A stretch of DNA of 64,000 nucleotides from Aldehydirespirator sp965203575. Lineage in GTDB: Bacteria; Actinomycetota; Acidimicrobiia; Acidimicrobiales; Aldehydirespiratoraceae. Shown here in pieces: positions 48,976 to 56,024 of this stretch (position 1 is its first letter; every line of letters begins with the position of its first letter). Under the pieces are notes generated by a model. That model made no database searches. It had not been told where the DNA came from and saw only the letters and a list, made by a program, of their open reading frames with translations. Both the position numbers and the translations under genes were made by a program. The stretch spans positions 1,612,001-1,676,000 of the forward strand of contig OZ241894.1 in the NCBI GenBank assembly GCA_965203575.1, written 5' to 3'.

Positions 48976-49106
48976 GCGGCCAGTCGGCTCCGCCCTCTGC
49001 GGCGGCGGGCGCGCAGCACAGCACGCCCTCCGCGTGTCCTCATTCTGGCTCGAAACCCGTGTTTCTTATGCCTTTTTCTTATATTCGGCTGAAAAGGGCG
49101 CTTCAT
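48972..49106 (-). CDS. rpmH: 50S ribosomal protein bL34
   Basis: 44 residues, MKRPFQPNIRKRHKKHGF followed by RARMRTRGGRAVLRARR. It is a basic 23S rRNA-binding protein. ATG at 49106 has GAGGAGG 6 nt upstream. It is the first gene of rpmH-rnpA-yidD-yidC-jag-rsmG-parA-parB, transcribed away from the origin region. Confidence 0.97.
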   Translation of the reverse strand: MKRPFQPNIRKRHKKHGFRARMRTRGGRAVLRARRRRGRSRLAA

Positions 49107-49515
49107 GAAGATCCTCCTCGGCCTGCTCCGATTCGAGCACGCCACAAGAGCCGCCACCCGGGTCGATGCTGTGGATGAACGGCGGTCGGCATCCACCGTA
49201 GGGCTGACCCTGCGTCGCGACAACCAACCGGCTCAGACAGGCGCCGCGCGCCATCCACCGACCGGCGATCTCGCACCGGATCAAAGAACATCAGTGTTAT
49301 ACATCTTACGTATATGTAGTTAACTTGAACTTCATCCAGCCTGAACTAGTCATTTACCCGCACTCCGGCGTCGGACTTGCAGCCGATGTGGATGCTGCTA
49401 CGTTCCGCTGGTCACCACCGCAACCGGATCTGGGTCCCGCCCTCGTCCACTAAGGGACCATGGAGATCTCTTGTCCACATCTGTGGATGATTCTGTGGAG
49501 AAAGGAGATCGACAG
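49107..49515. other. oriC: probable oriC / dnaA promoter region
   Basis: A 409-nt gap between divergent rpmH and dnaA. DnaA-box-like 9-mers: TGTGGATGA at 49170-49178, TGTGGATGC at 49387-49395, TCGTCCACT at 49443-49451, TTGTCCACA at 49471-49479 (a perfect box), TGTGGATGA at 49482-49490 and TGTGGAGAA at 49494-49502. An A/T-rich block at 49279-49336, striking in this GC-rich genome, could be the unwinding element. The last three boxes abut the dnaA ribosome-binding site and suggest autoregulation. Confidence 0.75.
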
Positions 49516-50907
49516 GTGAACACCGACGCCGAGGCGGAACGGATCTGGACTAGTTGCGCCCAGAGCATCCGCGGCCAGGTGAGCGACGCCGTGTGGAGAA
49601 CCACCTTCAGCGGCGCCCGAGCAACCGCCTTCGACCAGCGTTCCCTGACGCTGGTTGTGCCGACCAGCCTCCAGAAGGCCCGGATCGAGCGCCGCTACTT
49701 CGATCTGTTGACCGACGCCCTGGACGAGGCCGAGCCGGACGTGATGGTTCGGATCGAGATCGACCCGGACTGGGACCAGAGCGACGACTTCTCTGTTGCC
49801 GACGCTGCAGCTCCGACGGAGGAAGCTCCAGCGTTGCGTGATGCCGGCCGTGAACCGGGAGCCGCAGGCACCAACGGAGATTCCGGGCCCCATGCTCGCT
49901 TGACTTTCGAGCAGTTCGTGACCGGAACCTCCAACCGGTTCTCGCACGCGGCGGCACTGGCGGTGGCCGAGACCCCGGCCGGGCCGTACAACCCGCTGTT
50001 GATCCACGGGGACTCCGGGCTAGGAAAGACCCACCTTCTGAGGGCCATCGCTCACTACGTGAACCACCATTACCCCTCGTACAAGGTGCGCTACGTCACC
50101 AGCGAGACCTTCCTGAACGAGTTCGTGCAGGCGATACGGAACAGCACCCAGCCGGAGTTCAAGCTCCTCTACCGGAGCAACGATGTGCTGCTGGTCGACG
50201 ACATCCAGTTCATGGAGGGCAAGGACGGCCTGCAGGAGGAGTTCTTCCACACGTTCAACGACCTTCTGCAGAACGGCGCGCAGATAGTCCTCTCCTCCGA
50301 CCGTTCCCCTGATGCAATGCCCACTCTGGAGGACCGGCTCCGGAGCAGGTTCAAGTCGGGCCTCATCACAGACATCCAGCCCCCGGATCTAGTCACACGG
50401 CTAGCCATTCTGGAGAAGAAGGCCGAGTCGGCGGCCATTGAGATCCCAGGCGACGTCCTCTCATTCATCGCTGAGAACGTCACCGACTCGATCCGTGAAC
50501 TCGAAGGGGCCCTCATCAAAGTCACGGCGTACGCCAACATCACCGGTCAGCCATGCTCCTACGAACTTGCCAAGCGCGTCCTGGCCGACTTGATAGGCAA
50601 CACCATGAAGGCACCGGTCACGGTCAGAAGCATCCTCGCGGCCACTGCTGAGCTCTTCAGCTTCTCGGTGGAGCAGATCACCGGAGGCAGCCGGCGCAGG
50701 CCCCTCGTCGACGCCCGTCAAATCGCCATGTACGTAACCAGGAACATGACCGACCTGTCCTACCCGGAGATCGGCAGGGCCTTCGGCAACCGCGACCACA
50801 CCACCGTTATCCATGCCGTGCGCAAGATCGAACACCACATGACCGAACGCAAGGACATCTTCGACAAGATCCAGGACCTCCAGAGGCGGGTCGGAGAAAT
50901 CTCGTGA
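49516..50907 (+). CDS. dnaA: chromosomal replication initiator DnaA
   Basis: 463 residues. Domain I IWTSCAQSIRGQVSDAVWRTTF, a linker rich in Ala/Glu, AAA+ domain with LTFEQFVTGTSNRFSHAAALAVAE, Walker A HGDSGLGKTHLL, Walker B VLLVDDIQF, and DNA-binding domain IV with the signature NRDHTTVIHAVRKIEHHM. I chose GTG at 49516 (GGAG 8 nt upstream) over TTG 49471, which coincides with a DnaA box. An additional box-like 9-mer, TGTGGAGAA, lies inside the coding region at 49592. Confidence 0.97.
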   Translation: MNTDAEAERIWTSCAQSIRGQVSDAVWRTTFSGARATAFDQRSLTLVVPTSLQKARIERRYFDLLTDALDEAEPDVMVRIEIDPDWDQSDDFSVADAAAPTEEAPALRDAGREPGAAGTNGDSGPHARLTFEQFVTGTSNRFSHAAALAVAETPAGPYNPLLIHGDSGLGKTHLLRAIAHYVNHHYPSYKVRYVTSETFLNEFVQAIRNSTQPEFKLLYRSNDVLLVDDIQFMEGKDGLQEEFFHTFNDLLQNGAQIVLSSDRSPDAMPTLEDRLRSRFKSGLITDIQPPDLVTRLAILEKKAESAAIEIPGDVLSFIAENVTDSIRELEGALIKVTAYANITGQPCSYELAKRVLADLIGNTMKAPVTVRSILAATAELFSFSVEQITGGSRRRPLVDARQIAMYVTRNMTDLSYPEIGRAFGNRDHTTVIHAVRKIEHHMTERKDIFDKIQDLQRRVGEIS

Positions 50908-51170
50908 GAAACCCAGAGGCCGAGCACCGCCACCAGGCACAGGGGAGAACCATGGGGACCGCTGCCTCCTCGCCTCTGGACAACTGTGCCAAACGACACC
51001 GAAATCGACACCCAGTCGGCACCACACCGCCGACCCACTGACCGGCACGGTAAATCTGGGCATATCAGAAGCACTGTGATTCCAAGGCGAGCCGACCCAA
51101 ATCCCCAATCCACAGTGCCTAGTGTCCTCTACAACCCTTTGAATCCAACTAGAGGAGAAGCAAGACGATC
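50908..51170. other. dnaA-dnaN intergenic region
   Basis: 263 nt without a gene. Only weak DnaA-box-like words are seen (minus-strand TTGTCCAGA in the 50978 area, CAATCCACA at about 51106). It should carry a dnaN promoter or leader. In many actinobacteria oriC sits here, but the box cluster upstream of dnaA is stronger. Confidence 0.5.
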
Positions 51171-52307
51171 ATGGGCATGAAGTTCCGTTGCGAACGAGAC
51201 ACGCTCTTGGATGCTCTGACAGTCGCAGTGCGGGCCGCGGCGGGTGCCAGTTCGAACCGGGCCGCGCTGACGGGAGCTCACCTCGACCTTACCGAGGGCG
51301 TTCTCACCGTCACCGGCAGTGACCTCGACTTGACGCTGTCGGTGACGACTGAGGTGCTGGGTACCGCCGGCGGCGCCGCAGTGACACCAGCCCGGCTGCT
51401 CACCGATGTGGTCCGGGCCGTTCCAGCCGGAGCGGTGGAGTTCTCGGTGACTGAGGGCGAGGCCTCGATCGTGGCCGGGTCATCGGAGTTCTCGATCCGG
51501 TTGATCCCTGAGGAGGACTACCCGCAGCTGTCGTTCACCCAGGAAGCGAGCGAGGACGGCGACTCGGCGGCGTTCAGTCCGGCCGTCACGTTCAGCGGGG
51601 CTGAATTCCGGGACGCGCTCAGCCAGGTCGTCAGGTCGGCCTCGTCCGATGACTCCAGGCCGATCCTCACCGGCGTGCTCATGGCTTCCGAGGGGGAGGG
51701 CCGGCTGCGGCTGGTCTCGACGGACTCGTACCGGCTCTCGGTGCGAGATCTTGAAGGCTCGTCGATCCTCGGTGAGCACCAGAAGGTTCTGGTGCCGAGC
51801 CGTGCTCTCGGTGAGCTGCAGCGGCTGATCGCGGATTCGGACGAAGTGACGTTGAAGTTGGCCGAGCACTATGCGCAGTTCGTAGTGGGGAACGTCCAGC
51901 TGACCACGCGGCTGATCCCGGGGGACTTCCCCAACTACCAGGGCTTGATTCCGACCGACCATCCGAATTGCCTGACCGCCAATCGCGAGCAGCTGCTGGA
52001 AGTTGTTCGACGGGTACGCCTGCTTGCCCAGGATTCGACGCCGGTCCGGTTGGTGATGAGCGACGGGAGCCTCGAGGTCATTGCCATAACGCACGACGTC
52101 GGCAAGGCGAACGAATCCATGGAGACCAACTACACGGGTGAGGATTTGACTGTCGCGTTCAACCCTGGCTACCTCATCGACGGCATTGAGGCCACCACCG
52201 GCGAGGAAGTCACGCTGGAGACGGCGGACGCAGTGAAGCCGGCCCTGCTTCGTTCGGTCGGTGACGAGGGGTTCCTTTATCTGCTTATGCCGGTGCGGGT
52301 GAGCTGA
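51171..52307 (+). CDS. dnaN: DNA polymerase III sliding clamp (beta subunit)
   Basis: 378 residues with the three clamp domains: MKFRCERDTLLDALTVAVRAA at the start, SRPILTGVLMASEGEGRLRLVSTDSYRLS in the middle and the C-terminal GFLYLLMPVRVS that lines the peptide pocket. It tethers Pol III and other partners to DNA. ATG at 51171 (or the ATG two codons later) follows AGAGGAG. Confidence 0.96.
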   Translation: MGMKFRCERDTLLDALTVAVRAAAGASSNRAALTGAHLDLTEGVLTVTGSDLDLTLSVTTEVLGTAGGAAVTPARLLTDVVRAVPAGAVEFSVTEGEASIVAGSSEFSIRLIPEEDYPQLSFTQEASEDGDSAAFSPAVTFSGAEFRDALSQVVRSASSDDSRPILTGVLMASEGEGRLRLVSTDSYRLSVRDLEGSSILGEHQKVLVPSRALGELQRLIADSDEVTLKLAEHYAQFVVGNVQLTTRLIPGDFPNYQGLIPTDHPNCLTANREQLLEVVRRVRLLAQDSTPVRLVMSDGSLEVIAITHDVGKANESMETNYTGEDLTVAFNPGYLIDGIEATTGEEVTLETADAVKPALLRSVGDEGFLYLLMPVRVS

Positions 52308-52325
52308 TCGTCTCGGGCGTCGGCC

Positions 52326-53411
52326 GTGCGGGTCTGCTCGCTATCGCTTCTCGACTTCCGGTCCTACGCCGAAACCGAGGTCGTCTTCGCCCCGGGCATG
52401 ACGGCGATCATCGGGCCGAACGGCCATGGGAAGACCAACCTGCTCGAGGCGGTGGGCTTAGCGGCCGGCCTGGGTTCGTTCCGGGGCGCCGCCGACGCGG
52501 CCCTCATACGTGACGGGGCATCGGCGGCGGTCATTCGCTGCTCGGGGCTCAGGGACGGAGACCGCGAGATACTGATCGAGGTGGAGCTGGCCCGGGCCCG
52601 ACAGAACCGGGTGAGGGTGAACCGGCAGCCGGTGGCGCGGCGCCGTGACTTGCTCGGGGTGCTCACGGCCACGGCCTTCTCGCCGCAGGACCTCGAATTG
52701 GTGAAAGGCGAGCCCGCAGTCCGGCGACGATGGATGGACGACGCCCTGGCGGCGGTCAGGCCGTCCTGGGGGGCGCTGCGCAGCGAGTTGGACCGGATCC
52801 TTCGCCAACGCAACACCCTGTTGCGCCAGGCGCAGGGCCGCGCCGCCGGTGACGTGGCCATCACCCTGGACGTGTGGGACGACAAGCTGGCCGCAGTGGG
52901 CGACGAGCTACGCATCCGGCGCCGCGACCTGCTGGCTGCGATGGAACCCCGGATCCGGCGCCACTACGGCCACATTTCCCAGGGGCAGGGCGACGCCGGT
53001 GTGACCTACCTGTCGTCCTGGGGGGAGGAATCCCTGGCCGGCGCACTGGCAGCGGCCCGATCCACCGACCTCAAGCGATCCACGAGCACGGTGGGTCCCC
53101 ACCGCGACGACGTCCTGCTGAAGGTGGGGGGACTTCCGGCCCGAAGCCACGCTTCTCAGGGAGAGCAGAGGTCCCTGGCGTTGGCCTTGCGATTGGCGGT
53201 GGATGCAGAAGTTCGCGAGTGCCGGGGCGTGGAGCCGGTGCTGTTGCTCGATGACGTGTTCTCAGAACTGGACGCCGGCCGGGCGGCCGCCTTGTTGGAG
53301 ACGCTCCCGCCCGGTCAGCGAATCCTCACGACTGCCGCGCCCGAGCTGCCCGCGGGCGTCCAGCCTCACCAGCTGATCCGGGTCGCCGACGGCACCGCTA
53401 GGTCGTTGTGA
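52326..53411 (+). CDS. recF: DNA replication/repair ATPase RecF
   Basis: 361 residues, SMC-like. Walker A IIGPNGHGKTNLLEAV, the FRGAADAALIRDGA region, the signature KRSTSTVGPHRDDVLL, SQGEQRSLALALRLA and Walker B VLLLDDVFSELD. It acts in RecFOR loading of RecA at gaps. GTG start; its stop overlaps dciA by 4 nt. Confidence 0.95.
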   Translation: MRVCSLSLLDFRSYAETEVVFAPGMTAIIGPNGHGKTNLLEAVGLAAGLGSFRGAADAALIRDGASAAVIRCSGLRDGDREILIEVELARARQNRVRVNRQPVARRRDLLGVLTATAFSPQDLELVKGEPAVRRRWMDDALAAVRPSWGALRSELDRILRQRNTLLRQAQGRAAGDVAITLDVWDDKLAAVGDELRIRRRDLLAAMEPRIRRHYGHISQGQGDAGVTYLSSWGEESLAGALAAARSTDLKRSTSTVGPHRDDVLLKVGGLPARSHASQGEQRSLALALRLAVDAEVRECRGVEPVLLLDDVFSELDAGRAAALLETLPPGQRILTTAAPELPAGVQPHQLIRVADGTARSL

Positions 53412-53725
53412 CGGTGTCGCCGGGAGACGAGCCCATCGAGCTGGCTGATGCTCTGGAGCGGGTGTTGGGCTCGCTCGGCGCGCCACCCGCCGACCTGCTG
53501 TCGACGGTGTTCCACCGGTGGGAGGAGGTGGTGGGGGCCGACGTGGCTCGGCACTGCCGGCCCGCCGCGGTGGAGGGTGATCGGCTAGTGATCGTGGCCT
53601 CCGATCCGATGTGGGCCAGCGAGGTGCGATGGCTGGCCGAACAGGTGCTGGAGCGGGTGAATGAACTGTCGTCCACCGATCGGCTGACGTCGATTGCGGT
53701 GCGGGTGAGGCCGGTCGCGAAGTAG
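53408..53725 (+). CDS. dciA: DciA family (DUF721) helicase-loading protein
   Basis: 105 residues. DUF721 pattern: FHRWEEVVGADVARHCRPAAVEGDRLVIVASDPMWASEVRWLAEQVLERVNE. DciA is the ancestral loader or recruiter of DnaB in bacteria without DnaC/DnaI. GTG start overlapping the recF stop, as in M. tuberculosis. The window also encodes DnaB. The protein is shorter than mycobacterial homologues, lacking their long N-terminal extension. Confidence 0.9.
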   Translation: MTVSPGDEPIELADALERVLGSLGAPPADLLSTVFHRWEEVVGADVARHCRPAAVEGDRLVIVASDPMWASEVRWLAEQVLERVNELSSTDRLTSIAVRVRPVAK

Positions 53726-53749
53726 CGCCGTTCGGCCGATGCCTGCTGG

Positions 53750-53755
53750 TAGAGT
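53750..53755 (+). promoter_or_regulatory. -10 element TAGAGT upstream of gyrB
   Basis: TAGAGT lies exactly 7 nt before a GTG at 53763 that opens a 29-codon ORF. It is the best promoter candidate in the 217-nt gap between dciA and gyrB. Confidence 0.5.
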
Positions 53756-53762
53756 GACGGGC

Positions 53763-53852
53763 GTGATCGGTGGCTCGACGAAGGGCTTTGTCCCGGTTCG
53801 GTGCCCCCGGCTCGCCCGGTCCTTGTCTGCTGTGGCCGGGTCGTGCCAGTGA
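53763..53852 (+). CDS. possible leaderless upstream ORF in gyrB leader
   Basis: 29 codons, beginning MIGGSTKGFVPVR and ending at TGA 53852, 90 nt before the gyrB start. It is basic, with no known family. The start falls exactly where the TAGAGT promoter would begin the transcript. Whether it is translated or matters for gyrB control is unknown. Confidence 0.3.
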   Translation: MIGGSTKGFVPVRCPRLARSLSAVAGSCQ

Positions 53853-53942
53853 GTGCTCCGAGCCTCTTCCTGTTCTGGCGGCAGACCTTCGATCCATCGT
53901 CGCCCGCCGCCCGCGGGACTGTGTGAGGAGGGTCTGTTCGGC

Positions 53943-56003
53943 GTGACTGCCAGCGAGCCGGCAATCGAGACAACCCGCGGTGTGGACCCCTCGTACGGCG
54001 CGCTCGAGATCACTGTCCTGGAGGGCCTCGAGGCGGTGCGCGAGCGGCCCAGCATGTACATCGGGTCGACCGGCCCGACCGGCCTGCACCATCTCGTGTG
54101 GGAGGTTGTGGACAACTCGGTGGACGAGGCCATGGCCGGATACTGCACCCGGATCGACGTGACGCTCCACGAGGACGGTTCGTGCGAGGTGGGTGACGAC
54201 GGCCGCGGCATTCCCGTCGATCCGCATCCGCTCCATGACCACATCCCCGCGGCTGAGCTGGTGATGACGCTGCTGCACGCAGGCGGGAAGTTCGGTGGCG
54301 ACGGCTACAAGATCTCGGGCGGCCTCCACGGCGTCGGCGTCTCGGTGGTCAATGCCCTGTCATCCAGGATGGAAGTCGACATCTACCGCTCCGGGCAACG
54401 GCATCGCATGACCTTCGTCAACGGCGGCGAGATCGAGGAGGCCCTCTCCGTGCTGGAGCCCGCGCCACAGCTGAACGGCGACATCCGGACGGGCACGACG
54501 ATCCGATTCTGGCCCGATTCCTCGGTCTTGGAGGACGTGTCGTTCCGGTACCAGACGGTGGCTGAACGCTTGGAGATGATGGCGTTCTTGAACCGCGGGC
54601 TGGAGATCCGGGTGCGCGACCTGAGGCCTGGCCCGCACGGACACACCGAGTGGGCGTCGTTCCGCTACGAGGGCGGCATTGTCGACTATGTGAGCCGGCT
54701 GAACCAGTCGAAGGTGCGGCTCTTCGACGCCGTCGGGCACTTCGCCGACACGGAGACCATCGACGGCAATCCGCACGAGGTGGAGGTGGCGTTCCAGTGG
54801 AACACCGGCTTCAACACCGACGGCCTGCACAGCTTTGCCAACGGGATCTCCACCATCGACGGCGGCATGCACGAACAGGGGTTCCGCGCCGCGCTGACCC
54901 GTACTGTCAATGCCTACGCCCGCGAGAAGGGGTTGCTCAAGGAGAAGGCCGAGAACCTCCACGGCGAGGACATCCGTGAGGGCCTCACCGCAATCATCAG
55001 CGTGCGCATCGGAAAGCCGCAGTTCGAGGGGCAGACCAAGGCCAAGTTGGGCAACATGTCGATGCGGTCCTTCACCGAGCGGGTCACCAACCGCCACCTG
55101 TCGGAATGGCTCGAGGAGCACCCGGCCGAAGCCAAGCGGGCCGTGTTGAAGGCGGTGGCGGCCTCTGCGGCTCGCGAGGCCGCGGCTCGGGTTCGTTCCG
55201 AGGTTCGCTCCAAGTCACTGCTCGACGGTGCCGGCATGCCCGACAAGCTGAAGGACTGCACCGCCACCGACTCAGCCCGCCGGGAACTGTTCATCGTCGA
55301 GGGGGACTCCGCGGGCGGTTCCGCCGTACGGGCACGCGATCCCGAGACCCAGGCGGTGCTGCCGATCAGGGGCAAGATCCTCAACGTTGAGCGGGCTCGC
55401 ATAGACCGGATGCTCAAGAACAACGAGATACAGGCCATCATCGCGGCCATAGGCACCGGCATCGGCGATGCGGCGGGCTCCAACGGCAACGGCAATGGAG
55501 ATGGCAACTCGGCCGACGGCCGCGAGCCCGACGACCACAGCTGCGACATCGGCAAGGCCCGGTACCACAAAGTGATCGTGCTGGCGGACGCCGACGTGGA
55601 CGGCAGCCACATCCGCACGCTCCTGCTCACGTTCTTCTACCGCCAGATGCGCGCGCTGGTCGAAGCCGGCTACGTGTACGTGGCCCAGCCGCCGCTGTAC
55701 TCCACCAAGGTGTCGAACTCGAAGACGGTCTATCTGCTCGACGACGCCGCCAAGGATGCGTTCCTGGCCGAGAACCCCAAGCACAAGCGCGAGTTCCAGC
55801 GGCTCAAGGGACTGGGGGAGATGGACTGGGACGAGTTGCGCTCCACCACCATGGACCCGCAGACGCGCAGCCTGCTGCAGGTGTCGGTCGAGGAGGCTGC
55901 GATCGCCGATGACGTCATCTCGGTGCTCATGGGCGACGACGTCGAGCAGCGCAAGAACTTCATCGTCACCAACGCCCGAGAAGTACGCAACCTCGACTTC
56001 TGA
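53943..56003 (+). CDS. gyrB: DNA gyrase subunit B
   Basis: 686 residues. GHKL ATPase: EAVRERPSMYIGSTGPTGLHHLVWEVVDNSVDEAMAG, DDGRGIPVD, HAGGKFGGDGYKISGGLHGVGVSVVNALS; transducer, then TOPRIM with EGDSAGGSAV and DADVDGSHIRTLLLTFFYRQM. About 25 extra residues (roughly 508-535), Gly/Asn/Asp-rich (SNGNGNGDGNSADG), interrupt the TOPRIM between IGTGIGD and the RYHKVIVLADADVDG strand. GTG at 53943 follows GGAGGG. It introduces negative supercoils with GyrA. Confidence 0.96.
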   Translation: MTASEPAIETTRGVDPSYGALEITVLEGLEAVRERPSMYIGSTGPTGLHHLVWEVVDNSVDEAMAGYCTRIDVTLHEDGSCEVGDDGRGIPVDPHPLHDHIPAAELVMTLLHAGGKFGGDGYKISGGLHGVGVSVVNALSSRMEVDIYRSGQRHRMTFVNGGEIEEALSVLEPAPQLNGDIRTGTTIRFWPDSSVLEDVSFRYQTVAERLEMMAFLNRGLEIRVRDLRPGPHGHTEWASFRYEGGIVDYVSRLNQSKVRLFDAVGHFADTETIDGNPHEVEVAFQWNTGFNTDGLHSFANGISTIDGGMHEQGFRAALTRTVNAYAREKGLLKEKAENLHGEDIREGLTAIISVRIGKPQFEGQTKAKLGNMSMRSFTERVTNRHLSEWLEEHPAEAKRAVLKAVAASAAREAAARVRSEVRSKSLLDGAGMPDKLKDCTATDSARRELFIVEGDSAGGSAVRARDPETQAVLPIRGKILNVERARIDRMLKNNEIQAIIAAIGTGIGDAAGSNGNGNGDGNSADGREPDDHSCDIGKARYHKVIVLADADVDGSHIRTLLLTFFYRQMRALVEAGYVYVAQPPLYSTKVSNSKTVYLLDDAAKDAFLAENPKHKREFQRLKGLGEMDWDELRSTTMDPQTRSLLQVSVEEAAIADDVISVLMGDDVEQRKNFIVTNAREVRNLDF

Positions 56004-56024
56004 TCCCCCCACGGAAGCACCACC

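Noticed and set aside
49471..49515. TTG at 49471 as the dnaA start
   Set aside because: It coincides with a perfect DnaA box and lacks a ribosome-binding site, while GTG 49516 has GGAG at 8 nt.
50908..51170. oriC in the dnaA-dnaN gap
   Set aside because: Only weak DnaA-box matches and no A/T-rich block; kept as a secondary possibility.
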